Origin: Micromonosporaceae bacterium
GTDB taxonomy: Bacteria > Actinomycetota > Actinomycetes > Mycobacteriales > Micromonosporaceae
Direction: 5' to 3'
NCBI GenBank assembly: GCA_003543035.1
Contig: DPJL01000435.1
Coordinates: 8,803 to 15,763 of the forward strand
Length of the DNA: 6,961 bases
Positions 1-5,595 of the stretch are shown one piece after another. The notes under the pieces were generated by a model. It did not search any database and was not told the origin of the DNA. It saw nothing but the letters and a program-made list of their open reading frames with translations. Within the stretch, counting starts at the first letter, position 1. Each line of letters begins with the position of its first letter. Both the position numbers and the translations under genes were made by a program.

Positions 1-1
1 C

Positions 2-799
2 ATCCGGTACGGGCCGTTCAGCGACTACGACCCCGTCCTAATGACCCTCGTCGGCGTGGTGATGCTGGTGGCTGTGGGCTACGCCGTCGCGGGTCTCGGT
101 TCACTGGCCGCGCTCATGGCACCGGTGCTGCTCGGTCCGTCCACTTCGGAACGGATAGCAGCGTTGGAAACCAAGGCAGATCAGCTCGCCGAGCGCAACC
201 GGCTCGCCCGCGAGCTCCATGACTCGGTCGGTCACGCCCTCACCGTGACAACCTTGCAAGCGGCTGCGGCACAACGAGTCCTCGACAACGACCCCGAATT
301 CGCGCGGAAGGCGTTGTCCGCCATCGAGGAGACCGGCCGGGCCGCGATGGAAGACCTCGACCATGTGCTCGGCTTGCTTCGGGAGCCAGGTCCTTTTTCG
401 CGGGTACCACAAAGAACGCTCGCCGATCTGACGAGGTTGGTCGCCGACGCACAGACCACCGGCCTGGTCGTCGAAACCTCGGTGGACGGGTCGTTGGATC
501 GGGTCTCCCCCGCGGTGTCCCGTGAGGCCTACCGGATAGTGCAAGAGAGCTTGACCAACGTCGTACGCCACGCCAACGCCGCCCCGGTTTCGTTGCGGCT
601 CAGCGTCGACGGCCGAACGCTGACAATCGAAATCTCGAACCCGCTCGAAGGCGACACGGAGAAAGGCCCTGGCGGCAGCGGACTCAACGGCATGCGAGAC
701 CGGGTTGCCTTGCTGGGTGGGCGATTCAGCGCCGGGCCGATCCCTGACGGCTCCGCCTGGCGGGTGGAAGCTCAGCTGCCGACCGGGGAGCGCTCATGA
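2..799 (+). CDS. Sensor histidine kinase, NarL/DesK type (5' end outside window)
   Basis: This is the C-terminal part of a membrane sensor kinase that autophosphorylates on histidine and passes phosphate to the regulator encoded next. The frame is open from base 2 with no stop, so the ATG at 41 is internal and the sensor region lies outside the window. Counting from that ATG, residues 3-32 form the last membrane segment and residues 35-55 a short linker helix. The HisKA_3 motif ELHDSVGHAL has phospho-acceptor His60. The HATPase N-box EAYRIVQESLTNVVRHANA spans 162-180, with Glu169 and Asn173. The G2-type loop GGSGLNGMRDRV spans 211-222. The position of the usual G1-box aspartate reads Asn (EISNPLEG, near residue 200), a variant I believe occurs in some actinobacterial kinases. 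The stop overlaps the regulator start as ATGA, which implies translational coupling. The signal sensed cannot be inferred. Confidence 0.93.
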   Translation: MRYGPFSDYDPVLMTLVGVVMLVAVGYAVAGLGSLAALMAPVLLGPSTSERIAALETKADQLAERNRLARELHDSVGHALTVTTLQAAAAQRVLDNDPEFARKALSAIEETGRAAMEDLDHVLGLLREPGPFSRVPQRTLADLTRLVADAQTTGLVVETSVDGSLDRVSPAVSREAYRIVQESLTNVVRHANAAPVSLRLSVDGRTLTIEISNPLEGDTEKGPGGSGLNGMRDRVALLGGRFSAGPIPDGSAWRVEAQLPTGERS

Positions 800-1449
800 C
801 AACGCGGGTAATGATCGTCGATGACGAGGCACTGATCCGGGTAGGCCTGCGCGCCATCATCGACGCGGAAGACGACCTTGAGGTGGTGGCCGAGGCTTCG
901 GACGGGGCCGAGGTCCCGCCGCTGGTTTCCCGTCACCGCCCCGATGTGGTCCTCATGGACGTCCGAATGCCCGCTATCGATGGGATTCAAGCCACTCGCA
1001 CGCTCACCGCTGCGGGTCCACTGCCCCGGGTATTGGTCGTCACCACCTTCGAAAACGATGACTACGTGCTGGAGGCGTTGCGGGCCGGTGCGAGCGGGTT
1101 TCTGCTCAAGCGAGCCAAGCCGGAAGAGGTGATCGACGCGATCCGAACCGTGGCGCGGGGCGACTCGCTCCTGTTCCCGCAAGCCCTTCGCAGGCTCGTG
1201 TCCGCTCAAGGCAGCAACGCCAACGGAGGCGATCTGATGCGCAAGGCCAAGCTGACCGAGCGGGAGGCAGAAGTGTTGCGGCTCATGGCAACCGGCCTGT
1301 CGAACGCCGAGATCGCGGCCCAACTGGTGCTGGGCCTCGAGACGGTGAAGACACACGTGGGCAATGTGCTGACCAAGCTCGGTGCCCGCGACCGGACCCA
1401 GGCCGTCATCGCCGCCTACGAGTCCGGCTTCGTGAGCCCCTCCCCCTAG
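796..1449 (+). CDS. LuxR/NarL-family response regulator
   Basis: This is the cytoplasmic transcription factor partner of the upstream kinase. The receiver domain covers about residues 4-120. It has the acidic pair Asp9/Asp10 (VDDE), phospho-acceptor Asp55 in VVLMDVRMP, switch Thr83/Thr84 in VLVVTTFE and conserved Lys105 in GFLLKRAKPE. A linker of about 30 residues leads to a LuxR-type helix-turn-helix at about 151-213 (LTEREAEVLRLMATGLSNAE, then TVKTHVGNVLTKL). The length of 217 residues is normal for the family, and all phosphorylation residues are intact. The ATG lies inside the kinase stop (ATGA), and GGGGAG at 785-790 sits 5 nt upstream as a ribosome site. Co-transcription with the kinase is nearly certain. 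Likely targets include its own operon and the membrane protein that follows, but no operator repeat was identified. Confidence 0.96.
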   Translation: MTTRVMIVDDEALIRVGLRAIIDAEDDLEVVAEASDGAEVPPLVSRHRPDVVLMDVRMPAIDGIQATRTLTAAGPLPRVLVVTTFENDDYVLEALRAGASGFLLKRAKPEEVIDAIRTVARGDSLLFPQALRRLVSAQGSNANGGDLMRKAKLTEREAEVLRLMATGLSNAEIAAQLVLGLETVKTHVGNVLTKLGARDRTQAVIAAYESGFVSPSP

Positions 1450-1512
1450 CGAGGGAGACGGTTCCCACCTGTGCGGGAAGTGTTTACACGGCCGGACGGC
1501 GAGGCTGAGATC

Positions 1513-2547
1513 ATGACAAGACGTGTTGGTTACCTCGCCACGACCTGGGCGGGCAGCTATGGCATCCTCGCTCTGGTTTGGACCCTCACCGGAAGCGGCT
1601 TTCCCTTCGGCCACAACAATCCGAACGGCGATCAGAACCTCCTGCGCGACCTTTCGCCAAACCTGGGCGCTCCGGTCTTTGCAGTTGTGTTGCTGGCAAC
1701 CGCTGTGGCCGCGATGGCAATGACCGGCCGGCACGCGGAACGCCTACGCGGTGCACCCCGGATAGCCCTGCTGACATTCGGCTGGCTCGTCGTCGCTGGG
1801 CTGCTGTTGGCCGTTCCCGATGTCAGCCTGCTCGCGATCGCGGGCTACGCCCCGATGCTCATCATCGGCGCACCCTTCGGCTGGCCTCCGATCGACTATT
1901 CGGAGGTCTTCACCTGGTCGCTGCTCAACCAGGCCTGGTGTGTCCTAGGTGGACTCCTACTCGCTCGGGCCATCCTGACTTGGCAGTTCGCGACCCGCGA
2001 CGCGTGTGTGGCGTGTGGCCGGGGTGATACGCCGTCGAAGTGGGCCACTGCGGAGTCGGCGAAGCGCTGGGGCAAGTGGGCGGCCTACATTGCCGCGGCT
2101 ATCCCGGTCTTCTACGCGGTGTCGCGGCTGGCCTGGTTCGTCGGAATCCCCTTCGGCATTTCGAAAGAGTTCTTGAGCGACCTCACTGAAAGCGGTGCGA
2201 CCATTGCGGGCGCCGGGCTCGGCACCTTCGCCGTCGTGGGTGGCATTCTCACGCTCGGACTGGTGCAGCGCTGGGGCGAGGTCTTCCCTCGTTGGATGAT
2301 CGGTCTCGCCGGCCGGCGCGTGCCCATCAAGCTCGCCGTTGTACCCGCGACGCTCGTGGCGGTTGCGGTGACCACGGCCAGCGTCAGTCTGCTGAGCACC
2401 GGAACGATCCTCGACGCGGCGGGTGGTGGCATGGCCACCTTGCCCATGACTCTTTGGCCGCTGTGGGGTGTGGCACTGGGCGCGGCGACCCTGGCCTACT
2501 ACCTGCGCCGCCGCGGCCGCTGTGCCACCTGCGACTCCAACGCCTGA
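1513..2547 (+). CDS. Eight-helix integral membrane protein with two CxxC pairs, downstream of the two-component pair
   Basis: I chose the ATG at 1513 (344 residues) because GAGG at 1501-1504 is well spaced. An in-frame GTG at 1471 would add 14 polar residues and is less well spaced from its purine tract. Hydrophobic segments lie at about residues 7-27, 53-72, 84-120 (long or double), 132-155, 187-210, 228-250, 272-294 and 310-330. The two CxxC pairs are Cys165/Cys168 (ACVACGRG) in the loop after helix 4 and Cys337/Cys340 (RCATC) in the C-terminal tail. With eight helices and a cytoplasmic N-terminus, both would face the cytoplasm. The start MTRRVGYLATTWAGSYGILA resembles conserved actinobacterial membrane proteins of unknown role that I recall only generally. 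It begins 63 bp after the regulator, so it is probably in the same operon or a target of it. No transporter or enzyme signature is recognisable. Confidence 0.85.
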   Translation: MTRRVGYLATTWAGSYGILALVWTLTGSGFPFGHNNPNGDQNLLRDLSPNLGAPVFAVVLLATAVAAMAMTGRHAERLRGAPRIALLTFGWLVVAGLLLAVPDVSLLAIAGYAPMLIIGAPFGWPPIDYSEVFTWSLLNQAWCVLGGLLLARAILTWQFATRDACVACGRGDTPSKWATAESAKRWGKWAAYIAAAIPVFYAVSRLAWFVGIPFGISKEFLSDLTESGATIAGAGLGTFAVVGGILTLGLVQRWGEVFPRWMIGLAGRRVPIKLAVVPATLVAVAVTTASVSLLSTGTILDAAGGGMATLPMTLWPLWGVALGAATLAYYLRRRGRCATCDSNA

Positions 2548-2559
2548 CAATCGTCATCA

Positions 2560-2629
2560 GCCAAGGCTGGCGTCCATAAGCGACACTGGGTTCGGAAATC
2601 CGTGTCGTGGAGGGAGCGCCAGCCTTGGC
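2560..2629. repeat. Perfect 13-bp inverted repeat with nested 6-bp dyad
   Basis: GCCAAGGCTGGCG at 2560-2572 is the exact reverse complement of 2617-2629. Inside the 44-base loop, CGACAC at 2581-2586 pairs with GTGTCG at 2602-2607. The left arm begins 13 bases after the stop of the preceding gene. The right arm covers the spacer and TTG start of the next gene, and its purine-rich ribosome site (2609-2616) lies in the loop directly against the arm. No T-run follows, so a simple intrinsic terminator is less likely than an RNA switch, a coupling structure or an operator. The pairing is seen directly; any function is inferred. Confidence 0.7.
2609..2616 (+). promoter_or_regulatory. Ribosome binding site that decides the TTG start at 2625
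   Basis: GGAGGGAG is a strong anti-16S match placed 8 nt before TTG at 2625-2627. The earlier in-frame GTG at 2607 overlaps this purine tract and has no upstream site of its own. This favours TTG as the true start. Confidence 0.7.
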
Positions 2630-3410
2630 AGACAACACTTTGCCAGCTCAGCTAGCCGAGATCGCCAAACAACGGAACTTGGGTCCGTTCCGCTCGGGGG
2701 TGCGGTCCAACCCGATGCCGGTAATCACGATCTTCGTCGTTTCATTGGCCGGGGTGGCCATCTGCTTCTTCGGCGGGAGCTTTCAGATGCAAGCCCCGGG
2801 CGAACCTTGGTACAACCTGATCGGATTGTGGGCTGTTGCCCTTCTTGCTGCTGCCACCGCGATCTGGCTGTGGCGCAAGGCAAAGGCTCGGCGTGCGGAG
2901 TACTTTGGCTTGTTCCAACACGGTGTGGCGCACATCAACAACGCCGGAGAGCCGTCGGCCTACCGATGGGAAGAGATCCGCTCGACCACCCAGATGGGAG
3001 TGATGGCTTACGTGGACTCGAAGGCCCACCAATACGACCTTGTCATCGACCCGGCCGAAGGCCCAGGTTTCACTGTCGACTCCACCTTTGCCGGCATTGC
3101 GCACCTGCAAAGCGACACAGTCGCGGCCTACACCCGCGCCAGGCTGCCCGCGATGGAGGCGCTGTTGATGGCGGGCGAAGAGTTGCCGCCCTGGACTTTC
3201 GGCCCCCTGGTGATGACATCGCAAGGCCTGACCTACGAAGAGCGGTCGCTTCCGTGGCCCCAGGTGGGCCCGATGCGGGTGGACAAAGGAAAGGTTCACC
3301 TGCGTCCGACGGGTGTGGACGGCGACTGGGCCGTCCTGAACGCGCCCACTTTCCCAAACCTCGCCCTCTTCAGAGAGCTATTTAGCATCATGCGCCGGGC
3401 TAACTCGTAG
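2625..3410 (+). CDS. Two-helix membrane protein with repeated PH-like pattern (DUF6585-like)
   Basis: This is a 261-residue protein starting at TTG, selected by the strong ribosome site at 2609-2616. A short polar N-terminus is followed by two membrane helices at about 31-51 and 66-84, then a basic stop-transfer stretch (RKAKARR). The remaining roughly 170 residues look cytoplasmic. They contain two similar units. The first runs from FGLFQHGVAHINN to YRWEEIRST (about 94-121), followed by a strand-rich part. The second runs from FGPLVMTSQGLTY to LPWPQVGPMRV (192-219), followed by DKGKVHLRP. The pattern 'glycine-tipped strands, then W-x-E/Q-I/V' resembles the bacterial PH-like DUF6585 family as I remember it; this is a family inference, not a database result. 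It lies 77 bp after the membrane protein on the same strand and may share its transcript. No catalytic residues are visible. Its 3' end overlaps the convergent remnant by 11 bp. Confidence 0.82.
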   Translation: MADNTLPAQLAEIAKQRNLGPFRSGVRSNPMPVITIFVVSLAGVAICFFGGSFQMQAPGEPWYNLIGLWAVALLAAATAIWLWRKAKARRAEYFGLFQHGVAHINNAGEPSAYRWEEIRSTTQMGVMAYVDSKAHQYDLVIDPAEGPGFTVDSTFAGIAHLQSDTVAAYTRARLPAMEALLMAGEELPPWTFGPLVMTSQGLTYEERSLPWPQVGPMRVDKGKVHLRPTGVDGDWAVLNAPTFPNLALFRELFSIMRRANS

Positions 3411-3681
3411 CGTCGCCTTCCGAGCGGAACTGGTGCGTAACCTCAATCGGGCCAACGATATGTACGTTGAATTCGGCCAACTCCTCCGCCGGGATCCACA
3501 GCTCGAGGATGTCCTTGCCGCCAGCTCGCTGGCTCGGATATCTACGCGCGTGCTCCGTCTCGACTTGAAACCGGGTGACATAGCCGATCCCGCCGGCGTT
3601 CACGTTCCAATCGCTGGCAATGGCGATCGCATACTCCTCGCTCAACACCGGGTAGAAGATTAGTTGAACTTGAGTACCAAA
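3400..3681 (-). pseudogene. N-terminally truncated remnant of a small 'ADP-ribosylation/crystallin J1'-annotated type protein
   Basis: The reading frame carries IFYPVLSEEYAIAIASDWN, GIGYVTRFQVETE, then ILELWIPAEELAEFN and HIVGPIEV. From memory these match the C-terminal two thirds of small (about 120-130 residue) actinobacterial proteins that databases label ADP-ribosylation/crystallin J1. Their usual N-terminal 35-40 residues are missing. Recognisable sequence (QLIFYP) runs upstream of the first possible start, GTG at 3648-3646, and no purine-rich ribosome site precedes that GTG. The open frame begins directly after the TGA (3684-3682) that ends the upstream 161-residue gene, in the same frame, which suggests a deletion joined the two. 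The end overlaps the convergent gene by 11 bp. Alternatively, a short 82-residue protein could still be made from GTG at 3648. Function is unknown. Confidence 0.55.
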
Positions 3682-4167
3682 TCAATCCGTCTGGGCGCGC
3701 GGGCGCCACAGAGTCGTGGTGCCGTCGGCATTCTCCTGCTTTCCAATGTGGACAGTGTTCAATAGTGCCTGCACATATGGATCGTCAGTGCGATCAGTCA
3801 GCGCGCCGAGGAAAACCGCCGTCGCATAGCCGTTGTCGTTCAACTCAGCGCGCAAATGGCGCCACGCGAACAGGTTCGGATGGTCATACTCCGTACAAGC
3901 CTCAGCAGGCACGAGCATCGTGATCGCCTCGTCCAGCACTGCCGCGCTCAGCTGATACGAGGCCGGGCCACCCCGATAGCCGGTCACCGTCGCCAGCACA
4001 ACCGCGGGCAGCGGGTGGTCACCAACGTTTACCCGCCAGAACACCACCTCCTCGGGAGTACCGTTGGCGATCGCATAGGCCGCTGGCCGCTGCCAACCGC
4101 CGAGCGCCTGCTCCAGCCGATCCCGGGCAGCGATGACCTCCGCCGCGGTAACCCAACGCTCGGTCAT
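3682..4167 (-). CDS. Hypothetical 161-residue protein
   Basis: I do not recognise this protein. The ATG at 4167-4165 is supported by GGAGG (plus-strand CCTCC at 4172-4176) 4 nt upstream. The product is soluble, with no signal peptide or membrane segment. An N-terminal helix (about residues 6-24: TAAEVIAARDRLEQALGGW) is followed by an alternating hydrophobic strand region (VVFWRVNVG, PAVVLATVTGY). Next come a helical part with VPAEACTEYDHPNLFAWRHL (86-105), a strand YATAVFL, and a closing helix DDPYVQALLNTV. The mix suggests a small alpha/beta fold. The tail KQENADGTTTLWRPRAQTD is polar and may have been re-made where the adjacent remnant joins, since that remnant follows in the same frame after the TGA. 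It starts 52 bp after the DUF6529 stop and may be the last gene of that transcript. Coding character is good, but no function can be given. Confidence 0.75.
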   Translation of the reverse strand: MTERWVTAAEVIAARDRLEQALGGWQRPAAYAIANGTPEEVVFWRVNVGDHPLPAVVLATVTGYRGGPASYQLSAAVLDEAITMLVPAEACTEYDHPNLFAWRHLRAELNDNGYATAVFLGALTDRTDDPYVQALLNTVHIGKQENADGTTTLWRPRAQTD

Positions 4168-4219
4168 CTCGCCTCCGCAATTCAGGTCTGGACGAGCCGT
4201 AATCTACGGCAAGCGCTGG

Positions 4220-4756
4220 TTAGCTGTGACTGGTGAAGTACCAGGCTGCGGAGGTCAGACTGATCGCTACCAGCACGGTGAACACCAGGCCGCCCAGCAG
4301 TGGCAAGACCCATCCCGCAATGCCGCGCTTCGTTAGCACGAGCATCTTGACCGTGAACACGCCAAAGAACAGACATCCGAGAAGCGAGTGAAGCATTACC
4401 CGTGTGTTGTGGTGCTGGAAGCCGACTCCGTAAAGGCAATAGACCCCGATCGGCACCGCGACGAAGAACGCGATCCGCCCCGACCAGCGATGGAGCGTGG
4501 CGATCCACGGAGGTGCGGTGATTTTGCGAATCTTGCCGTACATGATCAGCGCCGACCCGAGCTGGACGAGCACGAAGAAGATCACCACCACGGTCAGCCA
4601 GCTCTTGACCCGCGCGAGGTTGGAGAAGCCACTGATCTGGAAGACGATGCTGTTGCCCTTGTGAGAGGCTCCATAGACGCCCAGAACGACCGAGATCACG
4701 GCGCCGATCAGGATCGGTGCCAGAAGCCGGGCGTTCTTCGCCGTCGCGTCGTTCAT
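4220..4756 (-). CDS. DUF6529-type five-helix membrane protein
   Basis: This is a 178-residue integral membrane protein with hydrophobic helices at about 11-29, 52-72, 93-112, 121-141 and 148-170. The core matches the DUF6529 family as I know it: LHRWSGRIAFFVAVPIGVYC at 88-107, RVMLHSLLGCLFFGVFTVKM at 119-138, then GWVLPLLGG. His89 and His123 sit at or in neighbouring helices, with His115/His116 in the short loop between them. This recalls the heme-ligand layout of cytochrome b561-like proteins, so a redox or heme role is possible but not shown. The ATG overlaps the stop of the 45-residue gene upstream (ATGA). No independent ribosome site is evident before it, which points to translational coupling. 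The length is typical and no lesion is seen. Confidence 0.87.
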   Translation of the reverse strand: MNDATAKNARLLAPILIGAVISVVLGVYGASHKGNSIVFQISGFSNLARVKSWLTVVVIFFVLVQLGSALIMYGKIRKITAPPWIATLHRWSGRIAFFVAVPIGVYCLYGVGFQHHNTRVMLHSLLGCLFFGVFTVKMLVLTKRGIAGWVLPLLGGLVFTVLVAISLTSAAWYFTSHS

Positions 4757-4890
4757 CTGAGCACCGCCGCCACGACCGCCGCGCTATAGGGCCCAGGCGC
4801 GGAACTGTTCGCACGCACGCTGAGGATCCATATGACCACAGCGATCAGCACACCGACAATCAGCGTGACAATCGGTGACTTGATCTTCAT
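4753..4890 (-). CDS. 45-residue single-helix membrane protein overlapping the DUF6529 gene
   Basis: This small gene starts at ATG 4890-4888. A strong ribosome site (GAAGGGAGG, plus-strand 4900-4908) lies 9 nt upstream. The protein begins MKIKSP, followed by one hydrophobic helix at about residues 6-24 (IVTLIVGVLIAVVIWILS). A short small-residue tail (APGPYSAAVVAAVLR) carries a second, weaker apolar stretch. The basic N-terminus suggests the N-end stays in the cytoplasm. Its TGA (4755-4753) overlaps the ATG of the DUF6529 gene, so the two should be translated together and probably form one membrane complex. The good ribosome site, perfect overlap and coherent hydrophobic pattern make it credible despite its length. 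No family could be named. Confidence 0.78.
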   Translation of the reverse strand: MKIKSPIVTLIVGVLIAVVIWILSVRANSSAPGPYSAAVVAAVLR

Positions 4891-5017
4891 GGCGGGCGAC
4901 CTCCCTTCGGTACACTCACCATCCCTCCATCGACTATCAGGCTAGTGCCAGTGTCCTGGTCCTGCACTCATTCTCATCATCGCCGCCGAAACGCCATTGC
5001 TCTTTGACGAGCGGGTC

Positions 5018-5522
5018 ATGGGCAAGGTGACGCTGGACATTTCGATGTCGCTGGATGGTTTCGTAGCCGGGCCGAATGACGGCATGGGCCGGGGTTAGGT
5101 GAAGGCGGCGAACCCCTGCACTACTGGGTTTTCGGCGGCGAGTGGTCCTACGGCAGCGAAACCGGCTCCGCCACCGGGGCAGATCGCGAAGTGCTAGACG
5201 AGCTCTTCGCACGCGCCGGCGCGCGCATCGTGGGCCGTCGCATGTTCGATGTCGTCGAGGGCTGGGGATACGAGAACCCTTTCGAGGCACCGTGTTTCGT
5301 ACTGACCCATCGCGTCGACGAGGAGCTCCTGCAGAAGGCGCCCTCGAACAGGCCGGAGCGGTCGCCGGGGACAAGGACGTCAGCATCAGCGGCGGTGCCA
5401 ATGTCGCCCAGCAATACCTCCGAGCCGGCCTCGTTGACGAGTGCCGCATCAAACTCGAACAGGATCGCGCGATTCAGTCACCGTTCGCGACACACCTGCG
5501 ATACCGGCTGGCAAAGTCTTAA
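5018..5522 (+). pseudogene. Decayed RibD C-terminal/dihydrofolate-reductase-like gene
   Basis: The intact relatives are roughly 190-210 residue cytoplasmic proteins with a DHFR-like fold (RibD_C family), reductases of mostly unknown substrate. The start is typical: MGKVTLDISMSLDGFVAGPN, from ATG 5018. One missing base after GMGRG creates a TAG at 5096-5098. The family text (GLGEGGEPLHYWVFGG) resumes in the next frame from about 5098. That frame carries VLDELFARAGARIVGRRMFD and APCFVLTHR up to about 5335. There a second lesion removes roughly 17 expected codons and shifts frame again, to ALEQAGAVAGDKDVSISGGA and QQYLRAGLVDECRI. A third, in-frame gap of about 20-25 codons removes the PVLLGGG-type strand. 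The normal C-terminal end (LEQDRAIQSPFATHLRYRLA) follows and stops at 5520-5522. Three independent lesions make sequencing error an unlikely explanation. No clear ribosome site precedes the ATG. Confidence 0.9.
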
Positions 5523-5527
5523 GACGA

Positions 5528-5562
5528 GGCGGGTGGGGGCGTTTCCGCCGACTCCACCCGCC
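5528..5562. terminator. Candidate bidirectional terminator hairpin between convergent genes
   Basis: GGCGGGTGG at 5528-5536 pairs perfectly with CCACCCGCC at 5554-5562. A further G-U and G-C pair extends the stem to 11 bp with a loop of about 13 bases. It lies just after the pseudogene stop (5522) and 33 bases beyond the stop of the convergent secreted-protein gene (5596), where a shared terminator is expected. No T-run follows on either strand, which is common for actinobacterial hairpins but lowers confidence. Confidence 0.5.
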
Positions 5563-5595
5563 CCAACCTTTGTCGGCTAAACGGCGCCAGTAAGG

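Noticed and set aside
1450..1470. Possible small hairpin after the response regulator
   Set aside because: Only about four base pairs form, with no T-run. The sequence is better explained as a short gap within an operon.
772..1734. Long open frame (320 codons) on the minus strand across the regulator gene
   Set aside because: It is antisense to a complete response regulator with all conserved residues. The composition is a GC-rich mirror (His, Gly, Arg rich) with no domain, a typical shadow frame.
2468..3385. Plus-strand open frame of 305 codons overlapping the DUF6585-like gene
   Set aside because: The product is arginine/proline/glycine rich without membrane or domain pattern and crosses the hairpin and a gene boundary. 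The alternative frame has a strong ribosome site and clear helices.
3433..3663. Plus-strand 76-codon frame opposite the truncated remnant
   Set aside because: The minus strand carries the recognisable family text, and the plus frame has no ribosome site or coherent fold pattern.
4948..4959. CCAG-TGTC-CTGG dyad upstream of the 45-residue gene
   Set aside because: Four-base arms are too short to distinguish from chance, and no recognisable promoter is positioned around it.
4937..5452. Minus-strand open frame of 171 codons over the RibD-C-like remnant
   Set aside because: It is arginine-rich and antisense to clear family motifs, so it is a shadow of the pseudogene.
5516..5525. Perfect 10-bp palindrome GTCTTAAGAC at the pseudogene stop
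   Set aside because: It is short and isolated, has no partner sites, and is compatible with chance in a 7-kb window.
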